Shown: positions 1-8,874 of the stretch, piece by piece
Layout: each line of letters starts with the position of its first letter
Position numbering within the stretch: position 1 is the stretch's first letter
Source of the DNA: CADEDH01 sp965263455
GTDB lineage: Bacteria; Actinomycetota; Acidimicrobiia; Acidimicrobiales; SZUA-35
Length of the DNA: 64,000 bases
Reading direction: 5' to 3'
NCBI GenBank assembly: GCA_965263455.1
Contig: CBDHHN010000004.1
Span: 1,984,001-2,048,000 of the forward strand
The notes under the pieces: generated by a model
What the model was told of the DNA's origin: nothing
The model's database searches: none
The model's input: the letters and a program-made list of their open reading frames with translations, nothing else
Position numbers and translations under genes: made by a program

Positions 1-117
1 CAACGCCAACAGGCCACCCCGGTAGTCGCCGAGGCTCACGGTCCGGCCGTCGAAGGTCGTGGCGGTGAAGTCGGGGGCCTCGGTGCCGACGGCCAGGGGT
101 GAGGGTGGTGCAGCCAT
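1..117 (-). CDS. Peroxiredoxin / AhpC-TSA-like protein, N-terminal fragment
   Basis: Only the first 39 codons are in the window; the gene runs off the left edge. They read as a thioredoxin-fold peroxidase start: after a short Pro/Ala-rich lead comes VGTEAPDFTATTFDGRTVSL, the N-terminal signature of AhpC/TSA and TlpA-like redoxins (G-x-x-A-P-x-F). The catalytic cysteine lies beyond the edge, so peroxidase, Bcp-type and TlpA-like reductase cannot be separated. The start is ATG at 117. A TATGCT hexamer lies 6 bases upstream and no Shine-Dalgarno is visible, so the message is probably leaderless. Confidence 0.7.
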   Translation of the reverse strand, partial: MAAPPSPLAVGTEAPDFTATTFDGRTVSLGDYRGGLLAL

Positions 118-123
118 GGCCCG

Positions 124-129
124 AGCATA
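124..129 (-). promoter_or_regulatory. -10-like element TATGCT, leaderless start
   Basis: TATGCT on the minus strand sits 6 bases before the ATG of the redoxin gene. This fits a -10 box whose transcript begins at or next to the start codon. Confidence 0.45.
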
Positions 130-141
130 GGGGCCGGCCGG

Positions 142-1014
142 TCAGTCGCCCCGAGGGGGCAACGGCACCAGCAGGGACGTACGCCGGAGGTAACGCTGGT
201 AGTCGGGGTCATCGCCCCAGCGCTTCATCCCCCGTCGGGCCAGAAGCGGGATACCGCTGATGCGGGTCAGGAGGATGAACACGAACACCGGCGAGACGAG
301 CACGGCCCAGCGCCAGCCCGAGAGGAGGGGGACGGCCATGATGGCCACCCCGGTCCACAGCGTGATCTCGCCGAAGTAGTTGGGGTGGCGCGACCAGGAC
401 CACAGCCCGGTGTCGATGAAGCGACCGGCGTTGGCCGGGTCGGCCCGGAACCGGGTCTTCTGCTCGTCGGCCACGATCTCGATGGCCCAGCCGGCGGCCC
501 ACACGACGAAGCCGACCACGGCCCAGGCGTCGAAGCCGACCCGCTCCTCGGCCGTGATGATGGCCAGGGCGGCCGCCGCCGTGAGGAACACCCACAGGCC
601 CTGCAGCGTCCAGGTCATCAGAAACTGCCAGAAGTCCTGCTTCAGCTGGTCGAAGCGGCCGTCGCCCCCGTCGGCCGAGATCCGACGGAAGAGGAACAGA
701 CCGAGGCGCTGGGCCCACACGATGACCATGAACGTCACCAGCCAGGCCCGGAGGTCGGGCGAGCCCGACAGGAACAGCGCGATCAGCACCGTCGTCAGGT
801 AGGTGATCGACCCCGTCAGGTCGAAGAAGCGCTCGGTCGAGGCCAGGTACGAGGGGACGAAGACGGCCCAGTTGATCACGAAGGCCACCAACCCGGCCCA
901 GGCGAAGGTCGACAGCGGTCCGGCCTGGGCGCTGCCGTCACTCCCGGCCCAGCCCAGGGCCAAGGCGATGAGGACGACGACGACGATGCTGGCGATGGAA
1001 CGTGCTGGTTTCAT
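142..1014 (-). CDS. DUF1295 / steroid 5-alpha-reductase-like integral membrane protein
   Basis: A 290-residue multi-pass membrane protein. The last third carries GLWSWSRHPNYFGEI, the hallmark of the DUF1295 / 3-oxo-5-alpha-steroid 4-dehydrogenase C-terminal / isoprenylcysteine methyltransferase-like superfamily, where this segment binds a cofactor in the membrane. About seven hydrophobic segments are visible (for example residues 7-22, 38-55, 70-85, 135-155 and 165-185). The family includes lipid or sterol double-bond reductases, but the substrate is unknown here. The ATG at 1014 is preferred over an upstream in-frame ATG at 1089: it is preceded by AGGAGCGAACC and directly starts a hydrophobic segment. 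The dienelactone hydrolase gene ends 13 bases upstream on the same strand, so the two are probably co-transcribed. Confidence 0.8.
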   Translation of the reverse strand: MKPARSIASIVVVVLIALALGWAGSDGSAQAGPLSTFAWAGLVAFVINWAVFVPSYLASTERFFDLTGSITYLTTVLIALFLSGSPDLRAWLVTFMVIVWAQRLGLFLFRRISADGGDGRFDQLKQDFWQFLMTWTLQGLWVFLTAAAALAIITAEERVGFDAWAVVGFVVWAAGWAIEIVADEQKTRFRADPANAGRFIDTGLWSWSRHPNYFGEITLWTGVAIMAVPLLSGWRWAVLVSPVFVFILLTRISGIPLLARRGMKRWGDDPDYQRYLRRTSLLVPLPPRGD

Positions 1015-1027
1015 GGTTCGCTCCTGC

Positions 1028-1750
1028 TCACCACAGATGCCGTCGGAACATGGAGTGGACCCGCTCCCAGTGGAGTTCGCTGGCCTCACGGTTGTAGCGC
1101 TCGCCTGCCGGGGCGTAGCCGTGCACGGCCTCGGTGAACCAGTCGAGGGTGTAGGTCACCCCGGCGTCGTCGAGGGCCTGGCGCATGATGGGCACGTCGG
1201 ACTCGGGGGCGGTGGCGTCGTCGGCGCACCAACCGAAGTAGATCTCGGCCGCCACCGTGTCGAGGCCCTTGTGGGGGGAGTCGTCGGTGTCCTTGACCAG
1301 CCAGGCCCCGTGGATGGAGGCCACCGCCGCCACCCGCTCGGGCATGGCCCGGGCCAGGGAGATCACCAGGCCGCCACTCATGCAGAACCCGACGGCCCCG
1401 ACCTTGCCGTCGCCGGCGGCCGGGTCGTCGGCGGCCACCGCCAGCAGGGCCTCGGCGTCACCCAGGATGTTGGTCGGGTCGACCTGTCCCATCAGTTCCC
1501 GCCGGGCGTGCATGTCCTCGTCCGACAGACCGAACTCGCGGTAGGGGCCGCCCCGGTAGAAGAGGTACGGCATCATCACGTAGTAGCCGGCCGAGGCCAG
1601 GCGGGTGGCCATGTCGTGGAGGGCGGGCCGGATGCTGGGGGCGTCCATCAGGTAGAGCACCACGGGGTGGGGACCGTCGTTGGTCGGGTGCTTGATGAAG
1701 GTCTTCATCGACCCCTCGGCGGTGGCGATGTCGAGTTCCCGTTCGATCAT
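1028..1750 (-). CDS. Dienelactone hydrolase family protein
   Basis: A 240-residue alpha/beta-hydrolase of dienelactone hydrolase type (carboxymethylenebutenolidase family). The nucleophile motif is GFCMSGG with Cys123. Asp177 (in GWCADD) and His210 (in EAVHGY) complete the expected Cys-Asp-His triad at the spacing usual for the family. Such enzymes open cyclic lactones or act as general esterases in the cytoplasm. The start at ATG 1750 gives a normal-length N-terminus and avoids a long non-conserved extension. CAGACT lies 7 bases upstream, close to the leaderless pattern used elsewhere here. It is divergent from the SDR gene at 1818 across a 67-base promoter region and probably leads an operon with the DUF1295 gene. 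Confidence 0.85.
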   Translation of the reverse strand: MIERELDIATAEGSMKTFIKHPTNDGPHPVVLYLMDAPSIRPALHDMATRLASAGYYVMMPYLFYRGGPYREFGLSDEDMHARRELMGQVDPTNILGDAEALLAVAADDPAAGDGKVGAVGFCMSGGLVISLARAMPERVAAVASIHGAWLVKDTDDSPHKGLDTVAAEIYFGWCADDATAPESDVPIMRQALDDAGVTYTLDWFTEAVHGYAPAGERYNREASELHWERVHSMFRRHLW

Positions 1751-1817
1751 GGCGCCGAGTCTGGCACAGGGGCCCGGCGGTTCGCCGTGTCCGCCGGAGG
1801 CGGCTACACCGGTGGCC

Positions 1818-2648
1818 ATGTCGAGCCCTGAGCCCACGTCGTCGCCGTCGACCACCGCCGATCCCCCGCCCGATACGGACCGACGGGTGATCCTCATCAC
1901 CGGGGCCGGAACCGGCTTCGGCCGCGGCGCCGCGGTGGAGTTGGCCCGGAACGGCCACCACGTCATCGGGGGCACGCTCACCGCCGACGAGGCCCGGGCC
2001 CTCGAAGCCGAGGGGGTCGACGCCCGACCGCTCGACATCACCGACCCCGACGCGGTGGCCGCCGTGGCCGAGTGGCGGGTCGACGTCCTGCTCAACAACG
2101 CCGGGCGGGGTCAGCTCGGACCGTTGGCCACCGTTCCCCTGGAGGCGGTGCGCCAGGTGTTCGAGGTGAACGTGTTCGGCACCCTGGCCGTGACCCAGGC
2201 GGTGGCCCCCGGGATGGCCGAGCGGGGCTCGGGCCGGATCATCGTGGTGTCGTCCATCGCCGGGGTCTTCTCCGGGCCGCTGTCCGGCCCGTACGCCATG
2301 ACCAAACACGCCCTGGAGGCCCTCACCATGTCGTTGCGGGCCGAGATGGCCTCGTACGGGGTCGAGGTGTGCAAGCTCAACCCGGGCCCCTACGCCACCG
2401 GGTTCAACGACGCCATGGTCGACGGGGTCCGGTCGCTGGTCGAGGTCGGCACCAACGAGGCCGATCTGGCCGAGTCGACCAGGGTCCGCATGCTCGGCAA
2501 CCAACTCGACCCGGCCGAGATCGTGGCCGCCATGGTCGAGCTGTGCACGGCCGAGACCGTGCCCTACGAGACGTTCAAGCCCGACGACATCCTCCAGCGC
2601 TACAACCTTCCGGCCCGACCCGAGCGCCAGGACCGGCAGCGACAGTAG
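1818..2648 (+). CDS. Short-chain dehydrogenase/reductase (SDR)
   Basis: A 276-residue classical SDR with a Rossmann fold. The nucleotide-binding TGAGTGFG motif is at residues 28-35, NNAG at 93-96, and the catalytic Ser145, Tyr159 and Lys163 (YAMTK) are intact. It is expected to be a cytoplasmic NAD(P)H-dependent oxidoreductase; the substrate is not evident. The TGAGTGFG-type glycine motif and the absence of a clear cofactor-selecting basic residue leave NADH versus NADPH open. The ATG at 1818 is the nearest start to the fold. The flavin reductase-like gene follows 9 bases downstream, so both may be co-transcribed, although that gene also has its own -10-like box. Confidence 0.85.
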   Translation: MSSPEPTSSPSTTADPPPDTDRRVILITGAGTGFGRGAAVELARNGHHVIGGTLTADEARALEAEGVDARPLDITDPDAVAAVAEWRVDVLLNNAGRGQLGPLATVPLEAVRQVFEVNVFGTLAVTQAVAPGMAERGSGRIIVVSSIAGVFSGPLSGPYAMTKHALEALTMSLRAEMASYGVEVCKLNPGPYATGFNDAMVDGVRSLVEVGTNEADLAESTRVRMLGNQLDPAEIVAAMVELCTAETVPYETFKPDDILQRYNLPARPERQDRQRQ

Positions 2649-2651
2649 GGT
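2646..2651 (+). promoter_or_regulatory. -10-like element TAGGGT, leaderless start
   Basis: TAGGGT overlaps the SDR stop codon and lies 6 bases before the ATG at 2658. It suggests an extra internal leaderless transcript for the flavin reductase gene. Confidence 0.4.
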
Positions 2652-2657
2652 CCGGCC

Positions 2658-3263
2658 ATGGCCTCCTTCGACACCGCCGACCTCGACCCGACCGACGCCT
2701 ACAAGCTGATGACGGGTCTGGTCGTGCCTCGCCCCATCGGCTGGATCGGGACCGTCGACGGCGAGGGCCGGACCAACCTGGCCCCCTATTCGTTCTTCCA
2801 GTGCGTGGCCACGGCGCCGCCCGTGGTCCTGTTCTCGGCCGGCATGGCCGACGGGCACCAGAAGGACAGCCTCCGCAACGCCCGAGAGCAGGGCGAGTTC
2901 ACCTGCAACCTGGTCGACCACGCGGTGGCCGAGGCCATGAACGGTTCCTCGGCCGAACTGGCCTGGGGGGAGAGCGAGTTCGAGGCCGTCGGACTGACCC
3001 CTGAGCCGTCGCTGGCCATCTCGGCCCCCCGGGTGGCCGAGGCCAAGGCCAGCTTCGAGTGCGTGACCCAGCAGGTGATCGAGCTGGGCGAACGCCCCCG
3101 GCAGAACGCCGTGGTCTTCGGCCAGGTGACCCACATCCACGTCGACGACGCCGTGCTCGACGGGACCCGGATCGACTTCGACGCCCTGGACGCCATCGGC
3201 CGCCTGGCCGGCAGCGGCTACGTGACCACCCGGGACCGGTTCGACCTCCGCCGACCGAACTGA
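2658..3263 (+). CDS. Flavin reductase-like domain protein
   Basis: A 201-residue FMN-binding split-barrel protein of the flavin reductase-like family. The segment PRPIGWIGTVDGEGRTNLAP (about residues 24-43) followed by YSFFQ is the characteristic FMN-phosphate-binding region. A second conserved region, around residues 65-80, carries QKDSLRNAREQGEFTCN. Members reduce FMN for partner monooxygenases or act as flavoproteins of unknown role, so the specific function is open. Full length for the family. It follows the SDR by 9 bases. Confidence 0.85.
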   Translation: MASFDTADLDPTDAYKLMTGLVVPRPIGWIGTVDGEGRTNLAPYSFFQCVATAPPVVLFSAGMADGHQKDSLRNAREQGEFTCNLVDHAVAEAMNGSSAELAWGESEFEAVGLTPEPSLAISAPRVAEAKASFECVTQQVIELGERPRQNAVVFGQVTHIHVDDAVLDGTRIDFDALDAIGRLAGSGYVTTRDRFDLRRPN

Positions 3264-3346
3264 GACCCGGCCGGCGTGAGGCCGGAGCGGGATGAGACAA
3301 CCGTCACCGTTCATGTCCTGGTAACGGGCTCGACGACGGCTGTCAC

Positions 3347-3352
3347 TAACCT
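3347..3352 (+). promoter_or_regulatory. -10-like element TAACCT before typA
   Basis: TAACCT followed by six bases (GGATCG) and then the GTG start of typA. There is no Shine-Dalgarno in front of the GTG, which supports a leaderless message. Confidence 0.5.
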
Positions 3353-3358
3353 GGATCG

Positions 3359-5218
3359 GTGCCCCTTCGCAGCGACCTCCGCAACGTGGCCATCGTGGCC
3401 CACGTCGACCACGGCAAGACGACCCTGGTCGACGCCATGCTTCACCAGACGGGCGCCTTCCGGGCCAACGAGGACGTGGCCGAGCGCGTCATGGATTCCA
3501 TGGACCTGGAACGGGAGAAGGGCATCACCATCCTGGCCAAGAACACCTCGGTCCGGTGGGGTGACCTGCTGCTCAACATCGTCGACACCCCGGGCCACGC
3601 CGACTTCGGCGGCGAGGTGGAACGGGCCCTGACCATGGTCGACGGCATCGTGCTCCTGGTCGACGCGGCCGAGGGCCCCCTGCCCCAGACCCGGTTCGTG
3701 CTCCGCAAGGCCCTGGCCCGGCAGCTGCCCGTGATCCTGGTGGTCAACAAGGTCGATCGGGCCGACGCCCGCCCGGCCGAGGTGGTCGACGAGGTGTACG
3801 AGCTGTTCTTCGACATCGACGCCACAGACGATCAGGTCGACTTCCCCATCCTGTACTGCGCCGCCCGCGACGGGTGGGCCTCGACCGAGGAGACGACGAG
3901 CCCACCCTCGGACGACGCCGACCTCACCCCCCTGTTCGAGCTGATCCGCGACACCGTCCCGGCCCCGTCCTACACCGACGCCCACCCCCTCCAGGCCTGG
4001 GTCACGAACCTCGACGCCTCGCCCTACCTGGGCCGTCTGGCCCTGTGCCGGGTGGTCAACGGGTACCTCAAGCGGGGCCAGACCCTGGGCCTGAGCCGGG
4101 TCGACGGTTCGCTGACCCCGGTCAAGCTGTCGGAGCTGTATCTGACCGAGGCCCTGGAGCGGGTCCCGGCCGACGAGGCCGGACCGGGCGACCTGGTGGC
4201 GGTGGCCGGCATCGAGGACATCGCCATCGGCGAGACCCTGGTCGATCTCGACGACCCCCGGCCCCTGCCCGTCATCACGGTCGACGAGCCGTCGCTGTCG
4301 ATGACGATCGGGGTCAACACGTCGCCCCTGGCCGGTGACACCAAGGTGTCGGGCGGGTCCAAGCTCACGGCCCGCCTGATCAAGGGCCGCCTGGACGCCG
4401 AGCTGATCGGCAACATGAGCCTCCGGGTCCTGCCCTCGGAGCGACCCGACGCCTGGGAGGTCCAGGCCCGCGGTGAGCTGCAGCTGGCCGTCCTGGTCGA
4501 GACCATGCGCCGCGAGGGCTTCGAGCTGACCGTGGGCAAGCCTGCGGTCGTGACCCAGGAGATCGACGGGACCCTCCACGAGCCGGTCGAGCGGGTGACC
4601 GTCGACGTCCCCGACGACCATCTGGGGGCGGTGACCCAGCTCCTGGCCTCGCGTAAGGGTCGCATGGAGCAGATGGTCAACCACGGCACCGGCTGGGTCC
4701 GCCTCGACTACCTGGTCCCGGCCCGGGGCCTCATCGGGTTCCGGACCGAGTTCCTGACCGAGACCCGGGGTACCGGTGTGCTCAACCAGACCTTCGAGGG
4801 CTACGAGCCCTGGTTCGGCCCCATCCGCACCCGCAACACCGGGTCGCTGGTGGCCGACCGCAAGGGCCCGGCCACCGGCTACACCCTGATCGGGCTGCAG
4901 GAGCGGGCGGCCATGCTGGTCGGCCCCGGAACCGAGGTCTACCAGGGCATGGTGGTGGGGGAGAACTCCCGGGCCGAGGACATGGACGTCAACGTGACCA
5001 AGGAGAAGCAGCTCACCAACCACCGTGCGGCGGCGGCCGACGCCACGGTCAAGCTGACCCCTCCTCGGGAGATGTCGCTGGAGCAGGCGCTCGAGTTCAT
5101 CGCCCCCGACGAATGCGTCGAGGTGACCCCGTCCGCCATCCGGCTCCGCAAGGTCGACCTCGACCCCACGGTCCGGGCCCGGGCGGCCAAGGCCCGCAAG
5201 CACGCGGCCCAGGCCTGA
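3359..5218 (+). CDS. typA: Ribosome-associated GTPase TypA/BipA
   Basis: A 619-residue translational GTPase of the TypA/BipA family, full length. The G1 P-loop AHVDHGKT is at residues 14-21, G3 DTPGHADF at about 76-83 and G4 NKVD at 130-133. EF-G-like beta-barrel and domain III/V regions follow, and the family-specific C-terminal domain contains LVPARGLIGFRTEFLTETRG. BipA binds the 70S ribosome and helps 50S assembly and stress or cold adaptation. The GTG at 3359 starts directly before the conserved N-terminus (LRNVAIVAHVDHGKTTLVDA). The stop codon lies in the loop of a strong hairpin shared with the convergent GGDEF-EAL gene. Confidence 0.97.
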   Translation: MPLRSDLRNVAIVAHVDHGKTTLVDAMLHQTGAFRANEDVAERVMDSMDLEREKGITILAKNTSVRWGDLLLNIVDTPGHADFGGEVERALTMVDGIVLLVDAAEGPLPQTRFVLRKALARQLPVILVVNKVDRADARPAEVVDEVYELFFDIDATDDQVDFPILYCAARDGWASTEETTSPPSDDADLTPLFELIRDTVPAPSYTDAHPLQAWVTNLDASPYLGRLALCRVVNGYLKRGQTLGLSRVDGSLTPVKLSELYLTEALERVPADEAGPGDLVAVAGIEDIAIGETLVDLDDPRPLPVITVDEPSLSMTIGVNTSPLAGDTKVSGGSKLTARLIKGRLDAELIGNMSLRVLPSERPDAWEVQARGELQLAVLVETMRREGFELTVGKPAVVTQEIDGTLHEPVERVTVDVPDDHLGAVTQLLASRKGRMEQMVNHGTGWVRLDYLVPARGLIGFRTEFLTETRGTGVLNQTFEGYEPWFGPIRTRNTGSLVADRKGPATGYTLIGLQERAAMLVGPGTEVYQGMVVGENSRAEDMDVNVTKEKQLTNHRAAAADATVKLTPPREMSLEQALEFIAPDECVEVTPSAIRLRKVDLDPTVRARAAKARKHAAQA

Positions 5219-5228
5219 GGCCTGGGCC
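5206..5228. terminator. Bidirectional hairpin spanning the typA stop codon
   Basis: GGCCCAGGCC (5206-5215) and GGCCTGGGCC (5219-5228) form a perfect 10-bp stem. Its three-base loop is the typA stop codon TGA. It lies between two convergent genes whose stops are 21 bases apart, so it can serve both strands. There is no U-tract. Confidence 0.55.
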
Positions 5229-5239
5229 CCGGGGCCCGT

Positions 5240-7705
5240 TCACTCGACGAGGGCGGCGGGGGCGGACGCGACGGCCGGGCCGGGAAGCCAGTGCTCCCGG
5301 AACCCGTCGAAGGGGACCGGCCGACCGAACAGGAACCCCTGGACCAGGTCGACCTCGAGCCCGCACACCAGGCGGAACTGATCGCGGGTCTCGATCCCCT
5401 CGGCCACCGTCTGCAGCCCGAGCGAGCGGCAGGTGGCCACCAGGTGCTCGAGCACGACCTGCTCCCGTTCGTCGCCCAGGAGCCAGCGCCGGTCGATCTT
5501 GACCATCTGCGGTCCGACGGTGAGCATCCGGTCGAAGTTGGAATTGCGGATGCCGGCGTCGTCGATGGCGGTGCCGACGCCCAGCCGCCGCAGGCCACCG
5601 AGAAGGCCGGGATCGAGCCCGGCCGCGGTCTCGGCCAACTCGACGACGAATCGCTCCGGGGCCAGGCCGTGGCCTTCGAGGACGGCCTGGAGCTGGGCCG
5701 CCAGGTCGGGGTCGGCCAGGGCTCCGGCACCGAAGTTGGTCGACAGGGCGAAGTCGGGGCCGAGGAGGCCGAGGTCCCGCCATTCGGCCGTCGTGGCCAC
5801 GGCCCGGTCGGCCACGTGGAGATCGAGGCGGCGACCCAGGTCGGTGGCCGCCACCATGGGAAGAAACTCGGCCGGAGGCACGAGTTCGCCGTCGGTCGTC
5901 CGGAGTCGGACCAGGGCCTCGGCCCCCACCAGGCGCTGCCCGTCGAGGTCGGCGGTCATGATGGGCTGGAGCCAGACCTCGATCCGGTCCTCGTCGATGG
6001 CGGCCGCCACGTGCCGTTCGGTGGCGGTCCAGGTCCGCCGCCCCTCGAACCCGGTCGGCTTCTGGGCGAACATGTCGGCGTCGGCCGCCGAGAACAGCCG
6101 GTCGAGGGAGACGTCGGGTTCATTGGCCACGGCCAGGCCCACGCTGCACCAGACCCGAACCTCACCGACGCTGGTCGGCACCGGGATCTCGAACAGCTCG
6201 CGGACCGCCTCCACCTGGCGCTCGGCCTTGTCCCGGCCGGTGTCCTGGAGCACGACGACGAACTCGTCGCCACCCCACCGGGCCACCACCGCGCCTCCCG
6301 GGGCGGCGGCGCTGAGCCGATCGGCCACCGCCCGCAGGACCTCGTCGCCCACGGCGTGACCGTGGGTGTCGTTGATCGACTTGAACCCGTCGAGGTCGAG
6401 CACGAGCAGGGTCCACGGCTCCCACCCGGTGGCCAGGCCCTCGATCCACTGGGTGGCGAAGCGACGATTGTGGATGCCGGTCAGGTCGTCGTGGCTGACC
6501 TGATGGCGGAGCCGCTGCTCGACCATGGTCCGCATGCGGATGTCGTTCTCCAGGTCGGCCGCCAGTTGGTCGATGCTGCGGCCCAGGTCGCCGATCTCGT
6601 CCCGGTGGGCGTCACCCACCGCCGACCGGTAGTCACCGGCGGCCACCCGTCGGGCGGCCTCCGACAGGCGTCGCAGGCGGCGGCCGAGGGGGTTGAGCAG
6701 GGCCGCCGTGCACACCAGGAGCACGACGACGGTGAGGACTCCGGCCACGGCCAGGGCCCGCCGGACCTCGTCGACGGGGGCGAAGGCCTCGGCCGCGTCG
6801 ATCTTGACCACCAACCCCCAACCGGTCGAATCGATGGTCTCGATGGCCAGTACGGAGTCGACGGCGCGGTAGTCGGGCGACCGGACGACCACCCCACCGG
6901 GGGCCTCCAGCGACTGGTTGATGGGCAGCCCCTTCGACCGGGGAACGACCTTGGTGAAGGCGGCGTCCCGCTCGAAGCGGAGCAGGGTGATGAACTCGGC
7001 GTTGCCCTCGGGGTCGGGTTGGGCGATGTGGGCCTCGCTCGTGCGTCCGAACCCCTCGTGCTCGACGACCAGATCGACGATGGGGCCGAGCCGGGCTTCG
7101 AGCACCAGGGCCCCCACCACAGTGCCGTCGCCGTCGATCACCGGCGCCACCACCGCCAGCCGATCGTCACCCATCGCCGGGCGGAACGCGTTACCGAAGC
7201 GGACGCGGCCCTCGTCCAGTGCCTCGTCGACCACCTCGGGCCGGTAGGGCTCCCAACCGAAGCCGCCGGTCTGGCCGTAGTTCGAGCCGTCGGCGCCGAT
7301 GATTCGGACATCGACCACCTCCGAACCGGTGGTCCGGGCCTTGGCCTGCAGGGCCTGGACCAGCTCTTCCAGGGGCCGGTCGGCCTCGGGGTCGACGGGG
7401 GCGAAGCCGTCGTAGCCGCCGATGACAGCCGGGCCGGGCCCGGTCCCCTGCCGGGCCGCTGTCACCCCCGACACGAAATCGACGACATGGGGTCCGGCGG
7501 CCAGGCTGGCCGCGTCCTCCTCGTAGGCGATGAGAGCCTGACCGATCCGAGCCGCCTCCAGGCGGCGGACGTTGGCCAGGTCGGTCTGGACCCGCTCCGA
7601 CAGCCGGTCCCCGATCAGGTCGAGGGCGAACCAGCCGACGCCCACCGCCGGAAGGATCACGGCCACCAGCCACGCCAGAACGCGGGCTCGAACGCTGAGC
7701 GCCAT
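5240..7705 (-). CDS. Membrane sensor diguanylate cyclase/phosphodiesterase (sensor-HAMP-GGDEF-EAL)
   Basis: An 821-residue cyclic-di-GMP enzyme. TM1 is at about residues 8-28, an extracytoplasmic sensor of dCACHE size at 30-312, TM2 at about 315-337, then a HAMP segment. In the GGDEF domain the active-site motif GGDEF is intact at about 476-480 (ARWGGDEFVVVL). The EAL domain carries EALVRL at about 593, KIDR, and AEGIE. The usual DDFGTG loop has become DDAGIRNSNF, which keeps both metal-binding aspartates but alters the loop, and ELTE reads ELAE. Both activities are therefore possible, with the EAL side somewhat divergent. ATG start at 7705. The role is turnover of c-di-GMP in response to an extracellular ligand. 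Confidence 0.9.
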   Translation of the reverse strand: MALSVRARVLAWLVAVILPAVGVGWFALDLIGDRLSERVQTDLANVRRLEAARIGQALIAYEEDAASLAAGPHVVDFVSGVTAARQGTGPGPAVIGGYDGFAPVDPEADRPLEELVQALQAKARTTGSEVVDVRIIGADGSNYGQTGGFGWEPYRPEVVDEALDEGRVRFGNAFRPAMGDDRLAVVAPVIDGDGTVVGALVLEARLGPIVDLVVEHEGFGRTSEAHIAQPDPEGNAEFITLLRFERDAAFTKVVPRSKGLPINQSLEAPGGVVVRSPDYRAVDSVLAIETIDSTGWGLVVKIDAAEAFAPVDEVRRALAVAGVLTVVVLLVCTAALLNPLGRRLRRLSEAARRVAAGDYRSAVGDAHRDEIGDLGRSIDQLAADLENDIRMRTMVEQRLRHQVSHDDLTGIHNRRFATQWIEGLATGWEPWTLLVLDLDGFKSINDTHGHAVGDEVLRAVADRLSAAAPGGAVVARWGGDEFVVVLQDTGRDKAERQVEAVRELFEIPVPTSVGEVRVWCSVGLAVANEPDVSLDRLFSAADADMFAQKPTGFEGRRTWTATERHVAAAIDEDRIEVWLQPIMTADLDGQRLVGAEALVRLRTTDGELVPPAEFLPMVAATDLGRRLDLHVADRAVATTAEWRDLGLLGPDFALSTNFGAGALADPDLAAQLQAVLEGHGLAPERFVVELAETAAGLDPGLLGGLRRLGVGTAIDDAGIRNSNFDRMLTVGPQMVKIDRRWLLGDEREQVVLEHLVATCRSLGLQTVAEGIETRDQFRLVCGLEVDLVQGFLFGRPVPFDGFREHWLPGPAVASAPAALVE

Positions 7706-7785
7706 GGTCCCCTAACGACGCCCCGGCCCCGGGCCTTGAGGTCGGCCGTCGCTCCTACCAGGGCGTCCGTGCCCGGACCGGGGCG

Positions 7786-8718
7786 CTACCCCCGGCGCAG
7801 CGAGCTGAGGCGGCGGGCGGTGTCGAACCAGAAGGGGGCCCCGAACGACACCGCGAACCCGGTGGTCAGCCACCCCAGCACCACCTGGTAGCGGCCGGGG
7901 ATGTCGGCGGCCTCGTTCCACTCGTCCCAGGGCGGCTGGTAGGTGCCGACCAGCGGCAGGTCGACGGCGGCATCGGCCGCCGCCAGGCGGGCCCCGACCT
8001 CGTCGGAGCAGGCCTGGGCCGAATCGTCGGGGCCGCAGATGTCGATGGCGCCGGTCAAGGCGTCGCGGGCGTTGTGGTTGTCGGCCAGTTCGTCGATGAG
8101 ACCGACGGCGTTGACGTTGAACACCACGGCGGCCCCGAACCCGGCCACGAACAGGATCTTCTGGGCCGACACCCGGTACAGCTCGGACAGCCGGGCCATG
8201 TAGCCGTCGAACCACTCCTCGATGACGGCGGTGGCGCGGTCGATGCCGTACTGGGCGTCATCGGTGATCCCGGCGATCGACTCACCGACGACGGTGCCGG
8301 CCAAGGCGTCCTTGATGCCGGTGAGGTTGGGGTCGTCGGCGTCGGCGGCCACCGCCACCAGCGATCGGGCGAAGACCTGGCCCGGGATGTGGTCGACCCG
8401 GGTGTGGGTCCCGGGGGCGGTGGCCCCCAGGCTCCGGACCCCGGAGGTGTTGGCCAGGCGGGTGGCCAGGTCGGTGGCCTCGTCCCCGATGCGGGGGGTG
8501 TCGGACCCGAAGGCCTGCCGTACGAGACGGGGCAGGCTGAGGTCGAGTTCGGTGCCCTGGTCGGGGTCGAGGGCGTTGGCCAGGGCCCGCCACAGGATCT
8601 TGGCCCGGATGGCCAACAGGCGGGTGACCCACTGGTTGAGAGCGGCGATGCCGGCGGCCAGCAGGAAGAAGATGACGGCCAGCGACGCCGCCACCTCGAC
8701 GTAGATCGAGTCGAGCAT
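7786..8718 (-). CDS. Conserved membrane protein of unknown function (three TM segments)
   Basis: A 310-residue protein I do not recognise by name. TM1 is at residues 9-28 and TM2 at about 185-205. A C-terminal hairpin (about 278-300) ends in FGAPFWFDTARRL, a motif I recall from many uncharacterised bacterial membrane proteins. The region between TM1 and TM2 is soluble and helical, and the segment between TM2 and the C-terminus has two Cys (CGPD, QACSDE) that could form a disulfide outside the membrane. ATG at 8718 is preceded by GGGGGGACC. It sits upstream of and in the same direction as the GGDEF-EAL gene, 80 bases apart. Confidence 0.75.
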   Translation of the reverse strand: MLDSIYVEVAASLAVIFFLLAAGIAALNQWVTRLLAIRAKILWRALANALDPDQGTELDLSLPRLVRQAFGSDTPRIGDEATDLATRLANTSGVRSLGATAPGTHTRVDHIPGQVFARSLVAVAADADDPNLTGIKDALAGTVVGESIAGITDDAQYGIDRATAVIEEWFDGYMARLSELYRVSAQKILFVAGFGAAVVFNVNAVGLIDELADNHNARDALTGAIDICGPDDSAQACSDEVGARLAAADAAVDLPLVGTYQPPWDEWNEAADIPGRYQVVLGWLTTGFAVSFGAPFWFDTARRLSSLRRG

Positions 8719-8838
8719 GGGTCCCCCCGGTGGATGGTTGTCGGTCCCAGGACGGGCCCCATGATGCCTGCTCCCACAAGCTGGTTGGGGGTATTGGCCG
8801 ACAATGGAGCGGCCCGGCCGTCACCGGCGGCCGGCGTC

Positions 8839-8868
8839 TTGGTCGGGGTGGGCGCCGGGGGCTAGGTT
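8839..8868 (+). promoter_or_regulatory. Promoter TTGGTC-N18-TAGGTT, leaderless
   Basis: TTGGTC (8839-8844) and TAGGTT (8863-8868) are 18 bases apart, and TAGGTT is 6 bases before the GTG of the esterase gene. It is one of the clearest promoter-like pairs in the window. Confidence 0.55.
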
Positions 8869-8874
8869 CGGCCC

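Noticed and set aside
1458..3314. 618-codon minus-strand frame over the SDR and flavin reductase genes
   Set aside because: Antisense shadow; both plus-strand genes have clear motifs.
5291..7891. Very long open frame on the plus strand opposite the GGDEF-EAL gene
   Set aside because: GC-rich antisense shadow with His/Gly/Val-rich composition; the minus strand has full recognisable domains.
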